Of a stretch of DNA of 64,000 nucleotides, positions 1 through 9,859 are shown in pieces. Within the stretch, counting starts at the first letter, position 1. Every line of letters starts with the position of its first letter. The position numbers and the translations under genes are program-made. The DNA comes from Clavaria fumosa (Eukaryota > Basidiomycota > Agaricomycetes > Agaricales > Clavariaceae), in assembly GCA_951802425.1 (NCBI GenBank), contig OX637805.1:434001-498000 (forward strand). The letters run 5' to 3'. The notes beneath the pieces were generated by a model. That model searched no databases, was not told the origin of the DNA, and was given only the letters and a program-made list of their open reading frames with translations.

Positions 1-230
1 CGCGGCGCAGGGACTGTCGCACGATCCTGCGGCTCCACCAGTCGGGTCAGGAGACACTGGTCATCTCTCGGACACGGGTGTTACCCTTGACCAGGTCCTC
101 GGGCACCCTGTCTTCGCCAAGGCAGTGAGGCTGACGGTTCAGCGCCTTGGTCAGGCCCATGCTCACCCGCCCTCGTATCGACCTCATGCCGCGCATGGCT
201 CCACCGCATCGCTTGCGTGTGTACCGGCCC

Positions 231-590
231 CTGCGGCGCCGCAGTCTCTGCCCCCGTTCGTGGGTAAGAGAATTCTCCCCTCTGAGCTTCCAGCTCTGCT
301 GACGGTGTGCTCCATCTCTTGTTTTCACGGTGTCTCATCCACTGCCGGCCGCAGCCCCGCAGCCTGGTCTTCCGTTGCCGGGGATGGCCCCTGCGGCGCC
401 ACAGACTCTGCCCCCATCCGTGGGTAAGAGAATTCTCCCCTCTGAGCTTCCAGCTCTGCTGACAGTGTGCTCCGGCTCTTGTTTTCATGGTCTCGTCCAC
501 TGCCGGCCGCAGCCCCGCAGCCTGGTCTTCCATTGCCAGGGACGGCCGCTGTTCCCCGCCACACTCTCCCAGCGGCGGTAACCGGCGTCC
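231..590. repeat. 160-bp tandem repeats (two full copies, partial third)
   Basis: The unit beginning ctgcggcgcc at 231 recurs at 391 with about 90% identity, and a shortened third copy begins near 551. The unit carries an EcoRI-like gaattc and a GC-rich end. The period of 160 is not a multiple of three, so the repeats cannot keep one reading frame. They lie directly upstream of the gag-like region and probably belong to the element's 5' leader or terminal repeat. Confidence 0.8.
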
Positions 591-3031
591 AACTTGACGC
601 CCATGCCGTTGCGGACCACCCGGGCATCGTCGGGATCCTCGAGGAGGGGTGGACGTCGCACATCCCCCTTTCAGCACTCACGAACGAGGCTTGCCGGGCC
701 GCGCTGTTCGTTGACTACTCTGGAGCGGGCCCCCTCTCGAAGAGACCCCAACTGGCCTCTGACTCCGCTACCGAACCAGGGATGTCCCTTGGGGATTGGG
801 TCGAGTCCTGGCCGCGATTCTGTTCCTATGTCGCCAGACATCTCGCCTCTCCGGACCGCCTCGCGATCTCGGAAGCGTTCCGCGCACACTTCGCTGGGAT
901 CCAGGCCAGGATTGACTTCAAGCCCAAATTCATCTTATATTTGGAATATGACATACACATCCGGACTCTCTGGGTCTCCCGGCCGGGAACCTTCTCCCCT
1001 GCGACGTTCCATGATGGGGTCTGGTCACACATTGTGGACCGCTCGAGGGACCACACAGTGTTGGATGCGATCAGAGACGCGCGGTCATCTCTGGTTGGTC
1101 GGCCCCTGCCCCCTCCAGGTCCGAGCTCCTTTCGGGGTCGCGGCTCGCATCCCCGCCTGGCTCCTCGCTCGAGCATCTGCTATGTATGCGGTGGCGGCCA
1201 CCCAGGAAGGGTCTGCCAGATAGCACAAATGGCTTCATGTCAAAGACGCCAGCTGGTTGGAAGGGCCCCAACGGCCAGTCGATTTGCTTTCGTTTCAACG
1301 GCGCTAGCGGAAACTGCAACTCCGCTTCCTGCACCTTCTCCCATGTGTGTTCCAGGTGTGGCGCTGCGGGCCACAACGCCCAGAACCACCCCTGACACTA
1401 GTCTTTACCCGATCGTGACCCCGCTCCACTGGCAGGAGTGGGAGTCCGCGCTACGCAAGGCTGGTGTCCTCGAGCGCTTCTCGGACGTTCCCTTAGGTAT
1501 CCATTACGGTTTCAGCCTCGGTGTCTCCTCTGCATTAACAAGTGTTTTCTCGCCACCAAACCACAAGTCCACTTTGGATAATAAGGATTTTGTTACAGCC
1601 CAAATTAATAAGGAGGTTGCCCTCGGGCGCTACTCAGAACCCCTTGAACCCGCTCTGTTCTTTGCAAAGTATGGTCCATATAGGACCTCACCCCTCGGTG
1701 TTGTCTCGACCTCAAAACTCCGTCTTATTCAAGACCATTCGTTCCCACGCTCGGCATCAACAATAAACTCTATAAACTCCGAAATTGACACTTCGCGTTT
1801 CCAATGCGACTGGGGGTCTTTCCTTGATTGCTTCTCGGCCGTCCTAGATGCCCACCCAGGCACGCAGGTCGCCGTCTTCGATGTCGATTCCGCCCACCGC
1901 CGGATGCCCATCCGCCCGAGGGACCGACTGCACGTCTGCGTCGCCTGGCAAGGCTTGATCTACATGGACCGTTGCTGCTGCTTCGGATGCGCAAGCTCCA
2001 GCGGCATCTTCGGGCGGTGCGCAGATGCCATAAAAGAAATTTTCCTCTCACGCGGTGTCGACCTTGTCCTGAAATGGGCAGACGATTTCACCTTCTGGCA
2101 GCGACCCTGCGCGGACTCCACATCTCCGCCGTGGTCTTACCCGTTCGACGAATCGCTGATCTGGAAAACGGCGACGGAGCTGGGCTGGCCTTGGTCCCCC
2201 GAGAAATGCACACCCTTCGCTCATCGTTTTCGCTACTTGGGCTTCGACTGGGACCTCCTCGAAAAAACAGTATCCATCCCAGACTCAAAGAGGTCGAAAT
2301 TCCTAGAAAAACTGGCCGCCTGGAGGCCAGGTCACTCCGTCGACAACCGTTCCTGTCTCTCACTCATCGGCTCGCTGAATCATTGCTCGGTGGTCATCCC
2401 ATCAAGCCGTGCGCACCTACCCTCACTGCACGCATTCGCCGCACGTTTTGCCCGCCTGAAGTCCGGGTTCATCCGCCTGTTCCCACCTCACGACGTCCTA
2501 GACGATCTGCGCTGGTGGACGGAGCGCCTTTCGACGCCTGGCTGTGGCATTCGAATCAAAGCGCATGGGCCCTCGCACCCCGTCCCTTTCTTCGTCGACG
2601 CCTCAACGATCTGGGGGATCGGACTGGTTTATGGGGGTGGATGGCTCGCTTGGCCGCTACTAAGGGGGTGGAAAGCGGACGGCCGCGACATTGGTTGGGC
2701 GGAGATGGTGGCCCTCGAGTTGGCGGTGCTGGCTGCAGTCCAGATGGGCATCCGGAAAGCTACACTTGTGGTCCGCTCCGATAACCAAGGCGTCGTTCTC
2801 GCGTTCGCTGCAGGTCGCTCCCGTGGAACATGCCAGAATGCCGTACTGCGACGCATCCTCCTGATTCTGTACGAGCACGACCTGTGGTTACAAGTGTCAT
2901 GGATCCCGTCTGCGCACAACCCGGCAGACGGACCATCCCGTGGCCATCGACCCGCCTTCCCCCACCTCCCCTTCCCGCCCAAGATGCCCACCTGCCTACG
3001 CGCGTTCGTCGGGCACGCCGTCGATCTCTAA
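467..3031 (+). CDS. DIRS-like gag/reverse transcriptase/RNase H open frame
   Basis: An 854-codon open frame with no ATG at its start; the first in-frame ATG is at 782, so the true start is unknown. Residues about 60-240 look like a capsid-type gag ending in a zinc knuckle of form CX2CX3HX4C. A second, CCHC-like cysteine region with the same gag character is read in another frame at 1186-1395, so the gag frame appears to have shifted by one base near 1210. The RT core lies around residues 400-560; the usual YxDD catalytic motif reads WADD in the context KWADDF. RNase H follows, with the FVDAS, AELVAL-like and SDNQG acidic motifs, ending in the HNPADGPSRG motif typical of DIRS-type RNase H. The product would copy element RNA into circular DNA. 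Confidence 0.75.
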   Translation: MLRLLFSWSRPLPAAAPQPGLPLPGTAAVPRHTLPAAVTGVQLDAHAVADHPGIVGILEEGWTSHIPLSALTNEACRAALFVDYSGAGPLSKRPQLASDSATEPGMSLGDWVESWPRFCSYVARHLASPDRLAISEAFRAHFAGIQARIDFKPKFILYLEYDIHIRTLWVSRPGTFSPATFHDGVWSHIVDRSRDHTVLDAIRDARSSLVGRPLPPPGPSSFRGRGSHPRLAPRSSICYVCGGGHPGRVCQIAQMASCQRRQLVGRAPTASRFAFVSTALAETATPLPAPSPMCVPGVALRATTPRTTPDTSLYPIVTPLHWQEWESALRKAGVLERFSDVPLGIHYGFSLGVSSALTSVFSPPNHKSTLDNKDFVTAQINKEVALGRYSEPLEPALFFAKYGPYRTSPLGVVSTSKLRLIQDHSFPRSASTINSINSEIDTSRFQCDWGSFLDCFSAVLDAHPGTQVAVFDVDSAHRRMPIRPRDRLHVCVAWQGLIYMDRCCCFGCASSSGIFGRCADAIKEIFLSRGVDLVLKWADDFTFWQRPCADSTSPPWSYPFDESLIWKTATELGWPWSPEKCTPFAHRFRYLGFDWDLLEKTVSIPDSKRSKFLEKLAAWRPGHSVDNRSCLSLIGSLNHCSVVIPSSRAHLPSLHAFAARFARLKSGFIRLFPPHDVLDDLRWWTERLSTPGCGIRIKAHGPSHPVPFFVDASTIWGIGLVYGGGWLAWPLLRGWKADGRDIGWAEMVALELAVLAAVQMGIRKATLVVRSDNQGVVLAFAAGRSRGTCQNAVLRRILLILYEHDLWLQVSWIPSAHNPADGPSRGHRPAFPHLPFPPKMPTCLRAFVGHAVDL

Positions 3032-3318
3032 AGACCGCCATGGATCGAGGCGTTGATTTCTGGAAGGGCGCCGCTGAAGTCGCAACGCCGGCTCAAAAGG
3101 GTTCAACACCCCTTCATCGCCTCTTCTTTCTGCACTTGAACACTCTCTCGCTGTTTCCTTTTCCGTATGAGCATCTGTCTCACCTGTTGCGTCATTCATG
3201 GTGTCAGCCTCTGTCTCTGTCGTGTAGCCTCTGTCTCGCCTTCATGTCGTAGAATTAGTGCCCTCCATGGCCTCTTCATCACTTGGGTGCATCTTCCTCT
3301 GTGTCTCAATATCATTCA

Positions 3319-4485
3319 ATGCCACTATCGCAGTCTGAATCGTTCATCGCGACAGCCCTCGCCGCCATCATGGTAGGCCACATCGAGGCCATGTTCCCGG
3401 CTCCTACGGACAACCTTGCTGAGACGCGGGATGCGACTAGGGATGTATCGAACGAAAGTGGTATTGCGTCAGATCCTCCGCAGGCGCCTCCAACAAGCGC
3501 TGCGATCTCGCCTCCAGGTCTGGAGCTGGACGCGGTTTCAAGCACTCTGGCCGCGTCCTGGGCGGAGTCGACGCGGCGTAACTACAACAGAGGCGTCACC
3601 GCTTACCTTGCCTGGTGCGTCATGAAGAACATCCCTGTGCAGGCCCGTCTACCAGCCTCCGAGTCGCTCCTCTGTGAGTTCGGGGCCTCCTTCACAGGCC
3701 GTTACTCCGGTTCAGCGGCGCGGAATATCCTGTCCGGAGTGCGAGCCTGGCACATTTTCTCGAACGCCCCTTGGATGGGGGGCGTACGTCTCCAACAAGT
3801 CCTGCGAGGCGTCGAAAACCTGCGACCTGCAACATCGGTCAAGCCCCCGCGTCGGCCGGTGTCAATGAATCACCTTCTGATGTTGTGCGCATCTTGTGAC
3901 TGCTCAAGCCTGCTGGACGCAGCCTGCCTCGCTGCGGCGACAACCGCTTTCTGGTGTCAGAACCGGGTGGGAGAGTTGCTCCCCAACACACAACACCCGC
4001 GAGTACCACTGAAGATTCCCGCCCGCTGCGATCTGGGAAGCGTCGCTACGGCCAAAGGTTCACGCAGCCTGCGGCTTCCCTGGACGAAGACGACCGGGTT
4101 GCGAGGGGCCTCTGTGATCCTGTGCTTCCAAACCGGCCCATCGGACCCGGTTTCGTCGATGGAAAATCATCTGCGGGTTAACGAGGTTCCACTCCATCTC
4201 CCACTCTTTTCCTACAGCTCAAATGGAGTGTGGACGGCGCTATCAAAAAAGAAGCTGCTTGACTGGTGCAACGCCATCTGGATTGCAAACGGGGAACCGC
4301 ACGTCCTCTCGGGACATAGCTTTCGTATTGGGGGAACGACTGAACTTCTGCTATGAGGCATCCCGCCTGATGTCGTCAAAACTCTAGGTCGCTGGGAGTC
4401 CGACTCATTCCTCACTTACTGGCGTTCTGTGGAATCCCTAGCTCACATCCATTTGGAAGGTTCTAGATCAACTGCAAGAGTCTGA
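3319..4485 (+). pseudogene. tyrosine recombinase of the DIRS-like element, interrupted by a stop
   Basis: The frame is open from upstream of 3319, the first ATG. It encodes an N-terminal core-binding region (STRRNYNRGVTAYLAW) and the catalytic domain of a phage-integrase-type recombinase. The R of box I lies in QNRVGELL, and box II contains GHSFRIGG (the HxxR pair). A TGA at 4354-4356 stops the frame just after box II. Past the stop the same frame continues to 4485 through LGRWESDSFLTYWR, which holds the nucleophilic tyrosine. The catalytic tyrosine is thus cut off, so the enzyme should be inactive unless the stop is read through. In DIRS elements this enzyme integrates the circular cDNA. Confidence 0.8.
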
Positions 4486-4604
4486 TTTGCCTCGCCGTCG
4501 AGCGTCCCTCTGGGCTGGGGGGTGCCGTCTCCGCTCCCGCACATCATCGCCCGCCGGCTCACATTCGGGTGGTCCTGTCGCTCCCCCGGCACACCCAGCC
4601 TGGC

Positions 4605-4630
4605 TCAGACAAGTGCCACCACTTGTCTGA
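4605..4630. repeat. 11-bp perfect inverted repeat near the DIRS-like right end
   Basis: The arms tcagacaagtg and cacttgtctga are separated by ccac. It would form a stable hairpin and lies about 120 bp after the recombinase frame, so it may mark the element end or a recombinase binding site. No function is proven. Confidence 0.5.
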
Positions 4631-4639
4631 CCCAAGCTC

Positions 4640-5896
4640 TCCCATACCTAGTCTCCAGCTTACCACTGTATAGTTCACATTTACATAAGCCTGCTCTCAC
4701 CTATTGTGTCCATTATGTAAGCCCCTCCCCCGTCTCAGCCTGAGTACAGAGCCAAGAACACCCGTGCAACTATTGGACTTTATTTGTCCATAACAGTGCT
4801 GAGGACCGGCTAGGTATGGCACCTAGTCCAAGAAGCCCAAGTATTAGGCACACCCAAAAGGCAACTACCATAAGCACCAGACCAGCACTTATGCCTACAC
4901 ATGACCGGACCGACTTCCATGAAGTCTGGATCACAGGCAGTGACGATAACGAGGGAATTCCCACAGAGAGCTTCTGTGACTGACAAACAGTGATGCATGA
5001 GCAGGTGGGTGAGTGGGCCATTGGGTGATGCATTGGCTGGTGAATGAGCAGGACATGGCAGGACCGTTGAGTGATGCATTGGCTAGTGAATGAGCAGGAA
5101 GGCGCAGGACCATCGAGTGATGCATTACCTAGTGAACTAGTGGAAATTGATAGGGCCATTGAGTGAGTGGCAGGGTGATTAGCAAGGGGATGATTAGTTA
5201 CTTACCAATATGTGTTGCCTTGACTTTGGGGAAGAGACATCGGATTAAGCAAGCAGATCTAGACGACGGGGTAGGTATTGAGATACGAGTGCTTTGTTTT
5301 TTGTTTACTGTTGTGTGCCTATAGCCTCTGTTACATAAGCACTCAAAGTTGATGGGGCCATCGAGTGAGTGGTGGGGTGATGCATAGACTAGCAAGGGGA
5401 GGATCAGTTACTACCAATACATATTGCCTTGACTAGGCAAGGGATTAAGCAAGCGGATCTAGACAAGGTAGGTGTTGAGACGTGAGTACAAAGCGAAGTA
5501 AAATGTTTTGTTTTTTGTTTACTGTTGTGTGCCTATAGCCTCTGTTACATAAGCACTCGAAGTTGTACCACTCCTCAGGTAAGGTATGTGAACAGTGCCA
5601 TTGAGTGATGCATGAGCAGGGGAGCGAGTAGGCCATCAAGTGATGCATTAGCTAGTGAGCAAGCAGTACCAATACATGTTGCATTCCACAGACAGGTCTG
5701 ACAGGGTATGTGAATGCTGCTGTTGAGTGATGCATGAACAGGTGTTGGGTGATGCATGAGCAAGTGGAAAGTGGCAGACCATCAGGTGATGCATGAGCTG
5801 GCGAATGAGTGGGAATTGATGGCCATCAAGTGATGCATGAGCAGGTGAACAAGCAGGAATTGATGGGGCCACCAGGTGATGCATTTGCTGGCAGGG
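4640..5896. repeat. ATGCAT-rich minisatellite-like repeat zone without genes
   Basis: From about 4990 to 5890 a degenerate motif of the type gtgatgcatgagcaggtg or gtgatgcattggctagtg recurs many times on the + strand at irregular spacing. Inside it a segment of roughly 180-190 bp is directly duplicated (about 5170-5350 and 5373-5565), sharing a tttgttttttgtttactg run followed by ttacataagcac. No coding frame looks real. CpG sites are scarce. The Ty3 element inserted at the right edge of this zone, and ATGCAT-containing sequence resumes at 11816. Confidence 0.6.
5892..5896. repeat. target-site duplication, left copy
   Basis: caggg directly before the left LTR, matched by caggg at 11816-11820 after the right LTR. 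A 5-bp duplication is normal for Ty3-type integrases. Confidence 0.9.
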
Positions 5897-6201
5897 TGTC
5901 AGACTTAGTCTCATGGTTCACACAACTTAACGTAAGGTCGATGATGACGATACTAACATAAGGGGAAAAGGGTACAAGTAAGAAAGCGACGTAGTATATA
6001 TAGCGAGAGGTTCGGGAGTTGCCAGCGTTCCCACGCTCGGACCCCGTGCGTCACGTGATGCGTCCAGGCCCGGGTCACGTGATGTTCCCATTATGTAAGC
6101 CACCACCCGTTCGGGTCACGTGACTCGTCCGCAAACTTCCCGCAACTCTTTTGCAATCCTTTCTTGGCCTTTCCAACCTGCTTATGTAAGCGATCCTGAC
6201 A
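5897..6201 (-). repeat. 3' LTR of the chromovirus
   Basis: 305 bp. On the minus strand it holds U3 with three CACGTG E-boxes (6117-6122, 6076-6081, 6052-6057) and a TATA element at 5995-6002. The two differences from the other LTR are both CpG in the right copy and TpG/CpA here, as expected from deamination of methylated cytosine. Confidence 0.95.
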
Positions 6202-6216
6202 TCACCCCCCTCTTAA
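6202..6216 (-). promoter_or_regulatory. polypurine tract for plus-strand priming
   Basis: Directly upstream of the 3' LTR in element orientation the minus strand reads aagaggggggtga, a purine run as expected for the RNase H-resistant primer. It overlaps the end of pol (stop at 6213). Confidence 0.7.
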
Positions 6217-9200
6217 GGCTGGGCGTCTCGACCTGCCAACTTCGCCTTGTCAGGGTATTGCTGGAAGAAGTCCCGGAGCAACAGTGCAACGTTAGTGAGG
6301 TTGCGACGAGGTTCCCAGGTGTTCTCCTCTGCAGGGTATCCTAACCACTTCACCAAATACTTCACTCCCCGTCCAACCTTCTTGACATCAAGAATTTCCT
6401 CCACCTCATACTCCAAGTGGTCATCGTCAATCGTGGGGGGTGGGGGTGGAGGCAAGTTCTGGGAAGGGAAAGAGGGAGCAATATACGGGGTGAGTAGCAA
6501 CTCATTGAAAACCCGGTGAATGCGCCATGCTCGGGGGAGCTTGAGTCGGTATGCTGCTGGTCCAACCTTCTCTTCGATGGTGAAGGGTCCAGCCCGCTTG
6601 TTATCAAGCTTCTTGGATGGTCGATCCATTTTCAGGTTCCGGGTATCCAGCCAGACTAAGTCCCCCTTTGAGTATTCACGACTCGGGCGCTTTCCTTTAT
6701 CATAGCTAGCCTTCATCGCATCTGCCGCCTTCCCCATTGCATCCCTGGCTGCTCTTCGGGATTCCGTGAGCTTGGCCATCCACTCGTCTGCTGCAGGGTT
6801 CACTTCAGAGGGCGGCCGGATACCACCATTCCAAGGGTGCCGGCCATACTCCAGATAGAAAGGTGTGAATCCAGTGGCTGAGTGCTCACGGTTATTGAGC
6901 GCGAATTCGGCTGTGGATAGCCACTCTGCCCAATCATCCTGCAGATGGTCAACATAGGCCCGGAGATACACTTCAACCTCCTGATTGACCCGCTCTGTCT
7001 GTCCATCTGTTTGTGGGTGGAAGGCAGTGCTCGGGTTCGCCTTAACTCCAATCATCCCATAAAACTCCCTCATGAATCTGGACACAAATTGGGTTCCCCG
7101 GTCACTCACAACTTTCTGCGGGACTCCATGGTCGCGGAAGACCCGGTCTCGAAGGATCCGAGCAGCACCAAGTCCCGTGAGGTCAAGGCCAATAGCTTCG
7201 ATGAGAGTTCGTTTCGTAAACTTGTCGACAATGACAAGGATCGCATTGTGACCACGTGAGAGGGGGAAAGGTCCAACAATGTCCCAAGAGATGACTGCCC
7301 AGGGGCTCTCAGGGACAGGGTGCGGATGGAGTGGAGCGGCGCGCCTGGTACGATCAGGCTTGATTCGTTGGCATGTCTCACATCCACCTGCATACCGATT
7401 GGAATCCTTCACCATGCCCACCCACCAATAGGACCTCAGCAGAGCCGCCCTCAGTTTCCGTGGACCAGGGTGTCCTGCGATGGGGAGGTCATGCTCAAAG
7501 GTGAGCACTGCCTCATGTGCTTCTGGGGGCACCCAAGTGATTTCTGCCTTCCGCCAGAGTCCCATCCGATCTCTCGTCCACTCATCATCAAGCTCCTCCG
7601 GCTTCTGCACATATACCGCACTGTTTTTCTGGAGTAGCGTCTCCATCTCCGATGTGAACGATGTGCGGGTCTCAGCCTCTGGGAAGACCTGTACTGGTGC
7701 ATCCTCCTCCACCATCTCTCCATAGTCTGGCCTCCATGAGAGTGCATCTGCTTTCGTGTTTGACTTCCCAGTACGGTACTTGATCTCGAAGTCAAAGCAC
7801 TGGAGCTCTCCAACCCAACGGACCTGCCTCGGTTTCAACTTCTGGGGCTTCCGGAAGTACTGGAGGTTAGCATGGTCCGTCCAGATTTCGATAGTCTCTT
7901 CCACCCCAATCAGGTAAGCCCGCCACTCGCGTAGTGCCCGGATTACAGCCAGGAACTCCTTGTCGTACACATCGTAATTCTTCTCAGCTGCAGTGAGGGC
8001 TTTGGAGATGTAGTCTACAACTCTCCAAGTCCCATCCACCTGCTGCTGTGAGAGAACTCCTCCAGTCGCCAAGTTGCTCGCATCTGTTTCTACCTTCCAT
8101 CTCCCTTTGTCTTGTGGTAGAGCCAAGACCGGGGCTGATACTAGCGCCAGGCGGAGATCTTGGAAGGCTGCTTCCTCCTCCTCCTCCCATCTCCACGGGA
8201 CTTTCCCTGTCAGCCGGAAGAGTGGTTTTGCCCGGGCAGAGAGATTTGGGATGTGCCGGCGGAGGTAGTTCAGCATCCCGTTGAATCTTTGTACCTCTTT
8301 CACATTTTTCGGTCTGGGCCAGTTACATTTTTCGGTCTGGGCCAGTTACGGATCGCTGCGCCTTTAGCTGGGTCATGCTCTAGACGGTTGTGGGAGATCT
8401 TCATCCCCAGGAAGAAAACCTCACTCTTCTCGAACTCGCACTTGCTGAGTCTGAGACACAGGCCATTCTCCCCAAACTTCTTCAAGACCCGATCCATCCA
8501 ATACCGATGTGTAGCCAAATCCTCTGCAAACACTATAACATCATCGACATAGGCTCGGACATGCCCCCCTGCAATCTCTTCTCTCAACACATGGTTCATG
8601 AAGCGCTGGAAGGTTGCAGGCGCATTCTGCAGCCCAAACCACATAACTGCCGGTTCGAAGAGTCCACGGGGCGTTAGGAAAGCACAGCGGTGCTGATGTT
8701 CTGGCCAGACCTGCATCGATGGGAAACCTCCCTTCGCATCAATCTTGGAATAGATGGTCGCCCCCTTTAACACATCCACAGTGTCTCGTATGAGGGGGAG
8801 GGGGTACTTGTCTTTGATTAGATACGAGTTCAGCCTAGAGTAATCGATAATCGGCCGCAGCTTGTCCTTCTCACGTTTGAAGAAGAAGGGGCTCGCGTAC
8901 GGGGACTTCGAAGGTCGGATTCGTCCAGAAGCTAGCTGCTCATCCACCCAGCGATTCATTTCCACCATCTCTTCTCGCGTCAGAGAGTATAGCTTAGAGG
9001 AGAGGTGTCCAGGGTCTGTTTTAAACTCGATTTTGATATCAAAGTCAGGGCGGGAGCGGGGGAGCTCATCCCACTTTGCTTCACTAAAAACCAAAGGGTA
9101 GCGGCTGGGCCAATCAGGGGTAGGGCCAGTGTTGGGAAAACGGGTGTCCGGGATACTGGCCGAGGCCAGGGTACTTGCTTTTGGTGGACCTGAGGGTCGA

Positions 9201-9859
9201 ACAGGGGACCGGTGGCTGTGTGGGGAGGAGGCACAGGAGTTGGGGCAGCGGGTGAGCCTTACTTCAGCTTTCACCCAGTCAATCTCTGGATTATGACGCT
9301 TTAGCCAATCATGCCCAAGGATCGCCGTGTGGGACTGAGTCTTCCCTAGCAGGAAGTGGATCCGCTCCTGGTGGTCGCCAACCGTCACAAGCAGCTCCAT
9401 CCCATACCGGATCTTACCATCTCTGTTCTGTGTTCCATCCACATTATACATGGTGATTGGATTCAGCAAGGGAGATGGTTCCAATCCCACTTTTTTCGCC
9501 CACTCCAAGTCCATAAAGCAGTTGGTGCAGCCTGAGTCGACAAGGGCTTTTGTAGTTGCCCCTTTGCCAGTGCTGAGAGCCTCCAGGTGCACCTGGATGG
9601 AGAGCTCTCGGGGCATACGCAATAGGGTGTCCTTCAGCACCTCTGCAAGGTGCTTTGTTGGCTCCACTTGGCTGCTAGTCCCCTTTTCTCTTTTCGGTAT
9701 TTCACTTTTAGCGGTTTCCGTTTCCGCTTTGTCCTTCACCTCAGCCCCAATCCGGGTGTGTCTCCGCTGCAAGATAGTGTATTTTGGGATACTAGCTGCG
9801 GGTACAGGGACGGGAGGGGGGCTGGGATATCTACTCCTGAGACTCCAGTTCGGACTCAC
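6213..9859 (-). pseudogene. pol: chromovirus pol, split by a 23-bp duplication
   Basis: The upstream part (9859-8300) carries the aspartic protease (ALVDSGCTNC) and the reverse transcriptase with YVDDVIVF. The downstream part (8303-6213) carries RNase H (VETDASNLATGG), a zinc-binding HHCC region (CETCQRIK), the DDE integrase (WDIVGPF, SDRGTQF, ERVNQ region) and a C-terminal chromodomain (VEEILDVKK, YLVKWLGYP, ENTWEP). A tandem 23-bp duplication at 8302-8347 shifts the frame between RT and RNase H, so no full polyprotein can be made. The pol frame is -1 relative to gag and stays open upstream of the gag stop (9856-9858), which suggests expression by -1 frameshifting; no clear slippery heptamer was found. 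Confidence 0.93.
8302..8347. repeat. 23-bp tandem duplication disrupting pol
   Basis: The unit starting acatttttcggtctgggcc occurs twice, back to back, at 8302-8324 and 8325-8347 with no differences. Removing one unit would rejoin the RT and RNase H frames, so it is a recent inactivating slippage or end-joining event. Confidence 0.95.

Larger units (their letters stand above)
1..4600 (+). mobile_element. DIRS-like tyrosine-recombinase retroelement, decayed, 5' end outside window
   Basis: The order gag-like region, reverse transcriptase, RNase H, then a separate tyrosine recombinase, with no DDE integrase and no LTR, is the hallmark of the DIRS/Ngaro group of retrotransposons. The left terminus is cut by the window edge or hidden in the 160-bp tandem repeats; the right terminus is not clear, but an 11-bp inverted repeat at 4605-4630 lies near it. 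I cannot separate DIRS from Ngaro because no methyltransferase or SGNH-hydrolase domain is visible and the terminal repeats are not resolved. The copy is inactive by inspection: the gag frame shifts near 1210 and the recombinase has an in-frame stop. Confidence 0.75.

Noticed and set aside
5897..6201. tRNA-primed LTR element
   Set aside because: No TGG-type primer site follows the 5' LTR; the complement to the transcript start explains priming better.
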